The notes under the pieces are model-generated. The model was not told where the DNA came from, ran no database searches, and worked only from the letters and a program-made list of their open reading frames with translations. DNA of 64,000 nt from JACMLD01 sp044227095 (GTDB taxonomy: Bacteria; Bacteroidota; Bacteroidia; Chitinophagales; Chitinophagaceae). This document shows, piece after piece, positions 51,983 to 59,408 of the stretch. Made by a program: the position numbers and the translations under genes. The stretch is taken from contig JBGAFV010000002.1 of assembly GCA_044227095.1 (NCBI GenBank), positions 613,347 through 677,346 of the forward strand, read 5' to 3'. Every line of letters begins with the position of its first letter. The stretch's first letter is position 1.

Positions 51983-54900
51983 ATGAAAAAGATTTACTTT
52001 TTTCTGTGTGCATTTCTTTTCATTACCTGCGGAGCATCTGCGCAGGTTGTTATTAATGAAGTTTATGGTGGTGGCGGCAATACTGGCGCCCCTTTTAAAA
52101 ATGATTTTATTGAGCTGTATAATACTGGCAGCACGGCCCAGGATTTAACGGGTTGGTCTGTACAATATGCAAGTGCAGCAGGATCCAGTTGGTCTGTTAC
52201 AGTTTTATCTGGTTCTATTCCGGCTGGTGGTTATTATTTAGTACAGGAAGGCGCTGGCGCTGGCAATGGCGCAGATTTACCAACGCCAGATGCTACCGGA
52301 ACCATTCCTATGTCTGCAACAGCAGGAAAAGTAATTCTCTGCAATATAACTACTGCTCAAACTATTGCCAATCCTACCACAACTGATGGCGTAGTAGACA
52401 AAGTAGGGTTTGGATCTGGCACAAATGGATCTGAAGGCACTGCAGCACCTGCTCCTTCTAATTCAACTTCTATACAGCGTTCTTCAACCACGCACGCAGA
52501 CACAGGTAATAACAGTGCAGATTTTACAACAGGCGCACCTACACCTAACAATTCTTCCACTGGTTTTGGCACCAATGTTATTGTTGCAGCTGGAGCAGAT
52601 GCAGCAGAGCCATCTACCAATGGAACCTTTCTTATTACGCTTAGTTCTGCAGCACCCGCGGGTGGTGTTACTATTACTTATAGCCTGGGCGGAACAGCCA
52701 CTGTAGGATCTGATTATACCGATCCCTTATCTGGCAGCATTACCATTGCTGCTGGACAGAGCAGTGGTACTATTACGCTCAATACAATTAATGACGGGCA
52801 ATACGAACCCAATGAAAACATTTCAATTAATTTATTAACTGCTACAGCACCTTATACAATTACAACTGCTACAGCAACTATTAATATTTTTAGTGATGAT
52901 ATAAACCCTGCGCCGCTCACCGGCACTATTTACACGCAAAATTTTAACGGCTGGGCAAATTCTGGTACTGCTACTTTATATTCTTTGCTAAACAACGGCT
53001 GGGGCTTTGTGGAAACCGGTACAGCAGCCAATACAACCTATACTGCCGGTACAGGATCTGGCAATGCAGGCGATACTTATAGTTTTGGATCTGCTGCTAC
53101 ACCTTCTGACAGGGCTTTTGGCACATTACAATCAGGTAGTTTAATTTCTACTATTGGCGCCCAGTTTATAAATAATACGGGCACAACTATTACCGCTATA
53201 AAAATTATTTACACAGGCGAAGAATGGCGGCTGGGTGCCAATAACCGTTACGATCAGCTGGATTTTCAATACAGCACGGATGCTACAGGTTTAAGCAATG
53301 GCACATGGACAGATGTAAACCAGCTTGATTTTAAAACACCCGATACAACTACTGCATCGCTAGGCGTTTTGGATGGAAATGCTGCGGGCCATAAATTACT
53401 CACCGGTTATACTATTACGGGTTTGTCTATTGCACCCGGCGCTGTATTCAGTATTCGTTGGAACGATTTTAATGCAACCGGTGCAGACGATGGTTTGTCT
53501 GTAGACGATTTTTCGCTGGAAACAAATCCTGCCGATGTAACCCCTCCTGTTATAAGCAGTTTTAGGCCGGGTGTTAATTCTACCAATGCAGCCATCAACC
53601 TTACTGCACAACTTATTTTTGATGAAAACATTCAGAAAGGTTCAGGTAATATTGTTTTAAAAAGAAGCAGCGATGATGCTGTTATTCAAACCATTAATAT
53701 TACCGATGCGGCTGTTGTTGTTAGCGGAAACAGTGTGTCCTTTCCCGTTACAACACTTGTAAATGGCGTTGGCTATTATTTTACTATAGATAACACTGCA
53801 TTCACAGATCTTGCCAGCAATAATTTTGCAGGTATTAATGACAATACCACATGGGCATTTACTACCAGCGCTACTGGTTTGTATGCAACCGGTTTTTCAA
53901 ACTGCACCGGCAGTATAACGTTAAGCGATGGCTTTACGCAATACAGTGTTACCGGCCCGCAAAACTGGGCCTGCACTACATTTGGCCGAACAGGAAATGC
54001 AGTACAGATGAACGGATATGATAATTCTATCCCTTCAAATGTGCAAAATGAAGACTGGCTTATTTCACCATCGTATGATTTAACAGGAACTGCCTATCCG
54101 TTATTATCATTCTATAGCATTACAGCATTCAATGGATTGCCATTGCAATTAAAAATAAGTACTGATTATACCGGTAGTGGTAACCCTGCTCTGGCCACAT
54201 GGACAGATTTGAATGGACGTTTCCCTCAACAAGCATCCAATGTATGGACACTTTCTAATAATATCAACCTGTCTGCTTTCAAACAATCCAATGTACATAT
54301 TGCATGGGTATATAATTCTTCTAACGATGATGGTGCAAGATGGACACTTGATGATGTAGCTATTGATAATTCTCCAACACCGCCGCCACCAACACTTGCT
54401 ATAAGTACAGGCAATATAGAATTTTTCTATACAGCAGCTGGTTCAACGCTTACCAAACAGTTTACTGTATTGGGCAATGATCTTGCCGGTGGTGGAGGTA
54501 TTAATATCAACTCTTCAGACGGAAGTTTTCTTTTGTCTAAAGACAATACAAATTTTGGATCCGCTATCAATTTTACTGAAGCAGAAGCTAATAATATTTC
54601 TAAAACTGTATACGTACAATTTGCACCTGCACAGAACGATAAAAATTTTGCAGGAACAATAACGGTTAGCACAGCAGGAACTGCAGATACAATGCTTACT
54701 GTAAAAGGTACCAGTATTGACGCAGCAAAAACACTGGAAGTAGTAAACTGGAATATGGAATGGTTCTCTACACCAGACCCAACACTGGGGCCAACCAATA
54801 AAGCATTGCAAAGGCAAAATGCACAAACTGTTCTGCAGAACATTGGCGCAGATTTGTTTGCCCTTGTAGAAGTGGTAGATACCGCAGCATTGGGAGATAT

Positions 54901-56155
54901 TGTAAGAACGATGCCTGGCTATAATTATATTATCTGCAATTATGGTTCACATGGAAATCCATATGAAGCAGGCGCATCTCCCATGAATGTGTTACAGAAA
55001 GAAGCATTTGTATACAAAACATCTGTATTCACCAATATTGATACCACTTCATTGCTAAGCAACGGCGTAAATACTGCGGCGGATCTTTCTAACCCGGCTT
55101 ATAATTACTGGAGCAGCGGTCGCTATCCGTTTATGATGACGGCAGATGTAACCTTGCAGGGTGTTACCAAGCGCATTCATTTTGTGGCTGTTCACGCCAA
55201 GGCAAATACTGCGCCTACTGCTACTGCATATGCACGCAGAAAATCCGGTGCAGATAGTTTGCATTTCCTGCTAAATACAATGTATCCCAACGATAACATT
55301 ATTATTCTGGGCGATTTTAATGACGATTTGGATTCTACCATTACAGACGGCATTTCGCCCCGTTACAGTTCGTATAAAATATTTACGGACGATGCAGCAA
55401 GTTTCTATTCACCAACACTTGCAGGTTTAAGCCTTACTGGTAAAAAATCAACCGTTTCTTATAATGATGTAATCGATCATGTTGTTGTTTCAAATGAAAT
55501 GCAACCATTCTATATGGGGGCTTCTGCCGCGGTGCTAACAGATGTGGCTAATCTTATACCCAACTATGGCAATACAACAAGTGATCACTATCCCGTATTT
55601 ACGCGGTATGCGTTTGATGCTGCGTTATTGCCTGTTAAACTGGAAAACTTTACTGCTGTAAAAGACGGCAATATTGTAAAGGTTTCCTGGAAAACTTCAG
55701 AAGAAATAAACAGCAGTGATTTTGTAGTACAGCGTTCGGCAGATGGTTTGGCATTTACCAATATTGGAGATGCGCAGGCAAAAGGTATTCCTTCAGCCTA
55801 TACATTTACAGATGCGAATCCTATTATTGGTGCTAACTATTATCGCCTGAAATCTGTTGATAAAGACGGCAAGTTCACTTATTCAAAAGTTGTAAGAGCA
55901 GATTTTACAAAAACCCCGGGCATACGCATCAGTCCAAACCCGGCCAGTAGTTACCTGTACATAAGCCTGGACAACATTAATTCGGCCACAACATTGTTAT
56001 TGGTTGATATTAACGGCAAAATCCTAAAGCAACAATTTATTGCGCAGGGAACTGCCAATAAAACAATCAGTCTTGCGGGCATGGCAAAAGGGCTGTACAC
56101 TGTAAAACTGGTTAGCCAGGAAAAAGTAGTAACGCAGAAATTATTGATACAGTAG
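51983..56155 (+). CDS. multidomain secreted endonuclease/exonuclease/phosphatase-family protein, T9SS substrate
   Basis: A 1390-residue extracellular protein. In order: signal (1-20); lamin-tail domain (about 21-140, VINEVYGGGGNTG, FIELYNTG); Calx-beta (about 210-305, YSLGGTATVGSDYTDP); a beta domain (about 310-510); Ig-like (about 515-630, LIFDENIQKGSGNIVLKR); a jelly-roll of choice-of-anchor type (about 635-790); an Ig-like unit (about 800-910); the nuclease domain (about 917-1205) with WNMEW, LVEVVD, VAVHAKAN, LGDFNDDL, DVIDHVVVS and SDHYP, covering the metal and His sites; and a C-terminal sorting domain with ISPNPASSYLYISL. The active site appears complete. It could degrade extracellular DNA or dephosphorylate a substrate. 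Confidence 0.87.
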   Translation: MKKIYFFLCAFLFITCGASAQVVINEVYGGGGNTGAPFKNDFIELYNTGSTAQDLTGWSVQYASAAGSSWSVTVLSGSIPAGGYYLVQEGAGAGNGADLPTPDATGTIPMSATAGKVILCNITTAQTIANPTTTDGVVDKVGFGSGTNGSEGTAAPAPSNSTSIQRSSTTHADTGNNSADFTTGAPTPNNSSTGFGTNVIVAAGADAAEPSTNGTFLITLSSAAPAGGVTITYSLGGTATVGSDYTDPLSGSITIAAGQSSGTITLNTINDGQYEPNENISINLLTATAPYTITTATATINIFSDDINPAPLTGTIYTQNFNGWANSGTATLYSLLNNGWGFVETGTAANTTYTAGTGSGNAGDTYSFGSAATPSDRAFGTLQSGSLISTIGAQFINNTGTTITAIKIIYTGEEWRLGANNRYDQLDFQYSTDATGLSNGTWTDVNQLDFKTPDTTTASLGVLDGNAAGHKLLTGYTITGLSIAPGAVFSIRWNDFNATGADDGLSVDDFSLETNPADVTPPVISSFRPGVNSTNAAINLTAQLIFDENIQKGSGNIVLKRSSDDAVIQTINITDAAVVVSGNSVSFPVTTLVNGVGYYFTIDNTAFTDLASNNFAGINDNTTWAFTTSATGLYATGFSNCTGSITLSDGFTQYSVTGPQNWACTTFGRTGNAVQMNGYDNSIPSNVQNEDWLISPSYDLTGTAYPLLSFYSITAFNGLPLQLKISTDYTGSGNPALATWTDLNGRFPQQASNVWTLSNNINLSAFKQSNVHIAWVYNSSNDDGARWTLDDVAIDNSPTPPPPTLAISTGNIEFFYTAAGSTLTKQFTVLGNDLAGGGGININSSDGSFLLSKDNTNFGSAINFTEAEANNISKTVYVQFAPAQNDKNFAGTITVSTAGTADTMLTVKGTSIDAAKTLEVVNWNMEWFSTPDPTLGPTNKALQRQNAQTVLQNIGADLFALVEVVDTAALGDIVRTMPGYNYIICNYGSHGNPYEAGASPMNVLQKEAFVYKTSVFTNIDTTSLLSNGVNTAADLSNPAYNYWSSGRYPFMMTADVTLQGVTKRIHFVAVHAKANTAPTATAYARRKSGADSLHFLLNTMYPNDNIIILGDFNDDLDSTITDGISPRYSSYKIFTDDAASFYSPTLAGLSLTGKKSTVSYNDVIDHVVVSNEMQPFYMGASAAVLTDVANLIPNYGNTTSDHYPVFTRYAFDAALLPVKLENFTAVKDGNIVKVSWKTSEEINSSDFVVQRSADGLAFTNIGDAQAKGIPSAYTFTDANPIIGANYYRLKSVDKDGKFTYSKVVRADFTKTPGIRISPNPASSYLYISLDNINSATTLLLVDINGKILKQQFIAQGTANKTISLAGMAKGLYTVKLVSQEKVVTQKLLIQ

Positions 56156-56165
56156 AAAAAGGATA

Positions 56166-56248
56166 AAACCACGGAGGCACAAGGGGCATAAAGGCGCACT
56201 GAGCCAGGTTTCAGCGCAGCTTTCTGCCCTTTGTGGGTTCTGGGGTTT
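56166..56248. repeat. imperfect palindrome, ACCACGGAGGCACA type
   Basis: The left arm AAACCACGGAGGCACAAG and the right arm ending TTTGTGGGTTCTGGGGTTT pair over about 38 bases with mismatches. It starts 10 bp after the nuclease stop and may serve as its transcript end. Its opening resembles the ACCACATAGGCACATTAG element at 10325 and 16249. Confidence 0.7.
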
Positions 56249-56281
56249 ATAAAAACTGCCAAAAACAGCGCAGGACGGCCA

Positions 56282-56313
56282 TTTGAGGGGGAAATCCCTG
56301 AAATTTATCTTTA
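56282..56313 (+). promoter_or_regulatory. candidate promoter of the rpsF-rpsR operon
   Basis: TTTG at 56282-56285, a 20-bp spacer and TATCTTTA at 56306-56313 (7 of 8 to TAnnTTTG) fit the Bacteroidota promoter. It leaves a leader of about 65 bases that contains GGCGGCTTAGCCGG, a short hairpin-forming, CCG-containing element of the sort used for S6:S18 feedback in other bacteria. Confidence 0.55.
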
Positions 56314-56385
56314 TAACCCTTGGCGGCTTAGCCGGTTTGCCTTACCTTCGCACCCCAATAATTTTTTAACTTAAAAACAGGGTCA

Positions 56386-56742
56386 ATGAACAATTACGAA
56401 TTGATGGTGATTTTTACCCCTGTGCTATCTGAGGAAGACTTTAAAGCTGCTCAGAAAAAGTACGCTTCGCTGGTGAAAGAAAACGGCGGAGAGGTGTTGC
56501 ACGAAAATCCCTGGGGATTAAAATCACTGGCGTATCCAATTGCAAAGAAGACTACCGGTCTTTACTTTGTACTGGAATATACTGCGCCATCCAGCTTCAA
56601 TGAGAAGTTGAAAATTCAGCTTCTTCGTGATGAGAGTGTACTCCGTCACATGTTTACCGCACTCGACAAATACGCCGTTGAGTACAATGCAAAAAAGAGA
56701 GGTGGCGTACATTCAGGAACAGAAAAAACAGTGGGGGCTTAA
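56386..56742 (+). CDS. rpsF: 30S ribosomal protein S6
   Basis: Small-subunit protein that pairs with S18 on the 16S central domain. The 118 residues begin MNNYELMVIFTPVLSEEDF, contain NPWGLKSLAYPIAKKTTGLYF and end with a short KKRGGVHSGTEKT tail as in Bacteroidota. The gene leads rpsR by 3 bp, the conserved arrangement. Its leader may bind the S6:S18 complex. Confidence 0.97.
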   Translation: MNNYELMVIFTPVLSEEDFKAAQKKYASLVKENGGEVLHENPWGLKSLAYPIAKKTTGLYFVLEYTAPSSFNEKLKIQLLRDESVLRHMFTALDKYAVEYNAKKRGGVHSGTEKTVGA

Positions 56743-56745
56743 TCC

Positions 56746-57012
56746 ATGGCAAAAGCAAACGAAATCAAGTATCTCACTGCCATTAAAACCGAAAAACGTC
56801 AAAAGAAATATTGCCGCTTTAAGAAGATGGGCATTAAGTACATTGACTATAAGGATGGCGAGTTCCTGAAAAAATTTCTGAACGAGCAGGGTAAATTATT
56901 GCCCCGTCGCATTACCGGAAACTCGCTGAAATACCAGCGCAAAGTTTCTGATGCGGTGAAAAAGGCTCGCCAGATGGCAATATTGCCTTACGTAACAGAT
57001 CTTTTGAAATAG
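56746..57012 (+). CDS. rpsR: 30S ribosomal protein S18
   Basis: Small-subunit protein of 88 residues with the typical basic core: KKYCRFKKMGIKYIDYKDGE, LLPRRITGNSLKYQRKVSDA and the end KKARQMAILPYVTDLLK. It follows rpsF by 3 bp. The family zinc-site cysteines are reduced to one (YCRF), as usual in this phylum. Confidence 0.97.
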   Translation: MAKANEIKYLTAIKTEKRQKKYCRFKKMGIKYIDYKDGEFLKKFLNEQGKLLPRRITGNSLKYQRKVSDAVKKARQMAILPYVTDLLK

Positions 57013-57037
57013 AATTCTAAGGAACTTTTAGAATTTT
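57011..57037 (+). terminator. weak hairpin between rpsR and rplI
   Basis: AATTCTAA and TTAGAATT form an 8-bp AT-only stem followed by TTCTTT. Probably a transcript-shaping hairpin or partial terminator. Confidence 0.35.
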
Positions 57038-57136
57038 CTTTGGTAACCAACCCTAACCCTGCTTTCGATATTTTTTGAAAACAGGAGACAGTCTGAATCT
57101 TAACCGATTGGGCAATGGGGTACTAAACAAAAAACA

Positions 57137-57583
57137 ATGCAAGTAATATTAATTCAAGACGTAGACAACCTCGGAGGTTCAAACGAACTGGTAAAGGTAA
57201 AAAATGGCTACGCACGCAATTACCTCATTCCCCGCAAAATGGCGGTAGAAGCTAATCCTTCCAACATCAAACAGATGGAAGAAAAGATTAAGCAACAAAC
57301 CAAGAAAGAAGCCAAATTGCTGGCCGAAGTAAACCAGGTAATTTCCAAACTACAGGAAGGACCAGTAAAAATTGGTGCTAAAACAGGTACCAGCGGCAAA
57401 ATCTTTGGTGCCGTTACTTCTTTGCAGTTGGCCCGTGCCATCCGTGATCAGAAAGGGTATGAAATTGATCGTAAACGCATCAGCATCCCAGACGAGGTAA
57501 AAGAATTAGGCACTTACAAAGCTGTAATCGATTTTGGCAACGGTAAAACTACCGAGCTGGAGTTTGAAGTAGGCGCAGAATAA
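57137..57583 (+). CDS. rplI: 50S ribosomal protein L9
   Basis: Large-subunit protein binding 23S rRNA, 148 residues. The N-terminal domain MQVILIQDVDNLGGSNELVKVKNGYARNYL carries the family signature, followed by the connecting helix (IKQMEEKIKQQTKKEAKLL) and the C-terminal domain with KTGTSGKIFGAVTSLQLA. It is 124 bp after rpsR, in the standard S6-S18-L9 order, and is followed by a strong terminator. Confidence 0.97.
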   Translation: MQVILIQDVDNLGGSNELVKVKNGYARNYLIPRKMAVEANPSNIKQMEEKIKQQTKKEAKLLAEVNQVISKLQEGPVKIGAKTGTSGKIFGAVTSLQLARAIRDQKGYEIDRKRISIPDEVKELGTYKAVIDFGNGKTTELEFEVGAE

Positions 57584-57605
57584 GCCCTCAAGTCTAAAAA
57601 ATACA

Positions 57606-57642
57606 GTTCCGGCCCCGCTTTGGCGTGGCCGGAATTTTTTTT
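57606..57642 (+). terminator. rho-independent terminator after rplI
   Basis: TTCCGGCCCCGC and GCGTGGCCGGAA form a GC-rich stem with a TTTG loop, followed directly by nine T residues. It ends the ribosomal operon about 25 bp beyond the rplI stop. Confidence 0.93.
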
Positions 57643-57822
57643 TGCACTGCGCCAAAAAGCTTTCCCGGTCTCAATTATTTCTATATCTTCGTTATTGGTT
57701 CCTAATGATCTTTACAGTCTCGCATTGTTCTCTGAGCGTTTTCAAGTAATGTTCCCGGGGTTTAATGTTTCACTGTTCTCATTTAGGGTCTTAAATTTTG
57801 TATCACTCAAACTGTAAAAAAA

Positions 57823-58233
57823 ATGAACATTTACGTTGGAAATCTCAGTTGGAACTTAACTGAGGAAGATCTCTCAAATCTCTTCGCTCCTTATGGCACA
57901 GTAGTATCTGCAAAGATTGTTACTGACAAATTCAACAACAACCGCAGTAAAGGTTTTGGTTTTGTTGAAATGACAAATGATGCTGAAGGCCAGGCTGCAA
58001 TTGCAGGTTTAAATGAAACCGAAGTTGACGGCCGTAACATTGTAGTTAATGAATCTCAACCAAAACCTGCTGGTAGCGGTGGCGGTGGATTTAAAAAACG
58101 CAGCTTTGGTGGCGGCGGCGGCGGTAGCCGTGGCGGTTATGGCGGCGGTGGAAACCGTGGCGGCGGCGGTGGATATGGCGGTGGTGGTGGAAACCGCGAC
58201 CGTGGCGGATTCAACAGAAGAAGCGACTATTAA
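57823..58233 (+). CDS. glycine-rich RRM RNA-binding protein
   Basis: Single RNA-recognition motif plus a low-complexity tail. RNP2 is IYVGNL (3-8) and RNP1 is KGFGFVEM (about 44-51), both with the aromatic residues that stack on RNA. The first 82 residues form the RRM; the rest is Gly-rich with spaced Arg and Tyr (GGGNRGGGGGYGGG), like cold-inducible RNA-binding proteins of plants and cyanobacteria. At 136 residues it is the longer Bacteroidota form. The upstream 180 bp holds an AAATTTTG near-promoter box at 57793-57800. A terminator follows at 58258. A role in cold adaptation or RNA chaperoning is likely but not shown. Confidence 0.92.
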   Translation: MNIYVGNLSWNLTEEDLSNLFAPYGTVVSAKIVTDKFNNNRSKGFGFVEMTNDAEGQAAIAGLNETEVDGRNIVVNESQPKPAGSGGGGFKKRSFGGGGGGSRGGYGGGGNRGGGGGYGGGGGNRDRGGFNRRSDY

Positions 58234-58257
58234 TTGCAAAAGCAACAAATAAAATTT

Positions 58258-58287
58258 AAGTCCGGCAATTGCCGGACTTTTTTTATT
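58258..58287 (+). terminator. rho-independent terminator after the RRM gene
   Basis: AGTCCGGCAATTGCCGGACT is a near-perfect 10-bp-arm palindrome followed by a T-run (TTTTTTT), 25 bp beyond the stop. Confidence 0.93.
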
Positions 58288-58370
58288 GAGCCTAATAACA
58301 TAAATACAAAAAGCGCATATCCATCAATGTTATTTGCATTATTTATGTTGCTGGCATAATTAGTTCTTAT

Positions 58371-58450
58371 GTTCCAGGCATTGATACTACTATTAAGCTT
58401 TACTTGTCCGTCCGAATGGTTCAGCCGGGCAGAAGTCGCACACTTCTACA
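58371..58450 (+). repeat. dispersed intergenic repeat core, copy 6
   Basis: Contains TTCCAGGCATTGATACTACT, then TTGTCCGTCCGAATGG, CAGCCGGGCAG and AAGTCGCACACTTCTACA. Closest to copy 5 near 40.5 kb, with the same CCGTCCG/GCCGGGC hairpin insert. It is followed at 58544-58572 by TTTTCACATTCATCACATTT, also as in copy 5. The 334-bp spacer 58234-58567 holds a terminator and this repeat, and no gene. Confidence 0.75.
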
Positions 58451-58567
58451 TTATAACGTCTGTCAGCAACTTTTGAAGACCATGTCGGATTGTGATATTA
58501 TGTAACAAACTTGCAGCTAGTACCAATAACTTGCAACTCTTCTCATTTTCACATTCATCACATTTTC

Positions 58568-59302
58568 TCACTTCAGCTCCTTTATCTTAATGTTTTTAAA
58601 ACTTACTTTATCACCATGATATTGTAGAAGGATATAACCCTGGCTGGCCAAACCAAAGTTGGGGTAGTCTTTGTATTTGCTCTTTGCAATTAATTCTTTA
58701 AAGGCCGCAGAACTTCGATCATACTCCAGCACTTTTACACCATTAAGATAATGCTCAACATGATTATTGGGATAAACAACAACACGGCCAGTATTCCAAT
58801 TGCCTGGCTGGTGAATAAACTCCGGCTTCTTTTGGGCTTTTATTAAATCGTATAAAGAAGACATTGTTCTGTTGCCATCTCTTCCTGCTTTTGCATCTGG
58901 ATGAAGAGAATCATCCAACACCTGGTACTCTAAACCTAAAGGAGAGTTATGATAATCTAACGTAACAAAATATTTTACACCACTGTTGCCTCCAGGGCTT
59001 ATATTAAAATCGAAAGAAAGTTCAAAAGCGCTGTATTGTTTAATGCTGATAATATCGAGGCTACCAAATTCGCCCTGCCCTTTTACAGGTTCTATACTAA
59101 TGGTTCCATCTTTTATAACCCATCCTTTATCGGGAAAACCTGTTTTGCCTGCCCAGTTCCAGCCACTACTTGTTGTTCCATCAAACAACAATTGCCATCC
59201 ATCTTTTTTTTCTGCTTTTGTTAACTGGTTGTCTTTTACTTTTTGTGCATGCAACGAGAATACAAAAAAGCCAAGAATGATAATGATGGTGTTTTTTTTC
59301 AT
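58568..59302 (-). CDS. secreted DUF1080 (3-keto-disaccharide hydrolase-type) protein
   Basis: An exported single-domain DUF1080 protein of 244 residues (signal 1-19, SLHAQ). The beta-jelly-roll shows WQLLFDGTTSSGWNWAGKTG, the metal/glycan-pocket segment GGNSGVKYFVTLDYHN, GLEYQVLDDSLHPDAKAG and the closing GYILLQYHGDKVSFKNIKIKEL. This is the compact form whose relatives hydrolyse 3-keto-glucosides produced by secreted oxidoreductases. No such oxidoreductase is seen nearby. It lies 107 bp downstream of the sucrose-phosphate synthase gene and may be co-transcribed with it. Confidence 0.83.
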   Translation of the reverse strand: MKKNTIIIILGFFVFSLHAQKVKDNQLTKAEKKDGWQLLFDGTTSSGWNWAGKTGFPDKGWVIKDGTISIEPVKGQGEFGSLDIISIKQYSAFELSFDFNISPGGNSGVKYFVTLDYHNSPLGLEYQVLDDSLHPDAKAGRDGNRTMSSLYDLIKAQKKPEFIHQPGNWNTGRVVVYPNNHVEHYLNGVKVLEYDRSSAAFKELIAKSKYKDYPNFGLASQGYILLQYHGDKVSFKNIKIKELK

Positions 59303-59408
59303 ACAGCATTATATGTTTTATTGAATAACGAATATATACAATTAAGCAGGTAAAAAACATCATGGATTTATGCAAACAATTTATCTTTCTTTAATGACTT
59401 TAGAATTG

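Noticed and set aside
51850..52056. 68-codon plus-strand frame before the nuclease gene
   Set aside because: It overlaps the real signal-peptide coding start in another frame and the predicted promoter.
57620..57817. 65-codon plus-strand frame between rplI and the RRM gene
   Set aside because: It begins inside the rplI terminator hairpin and covers the RRM promoter region; composition is not protein-like.
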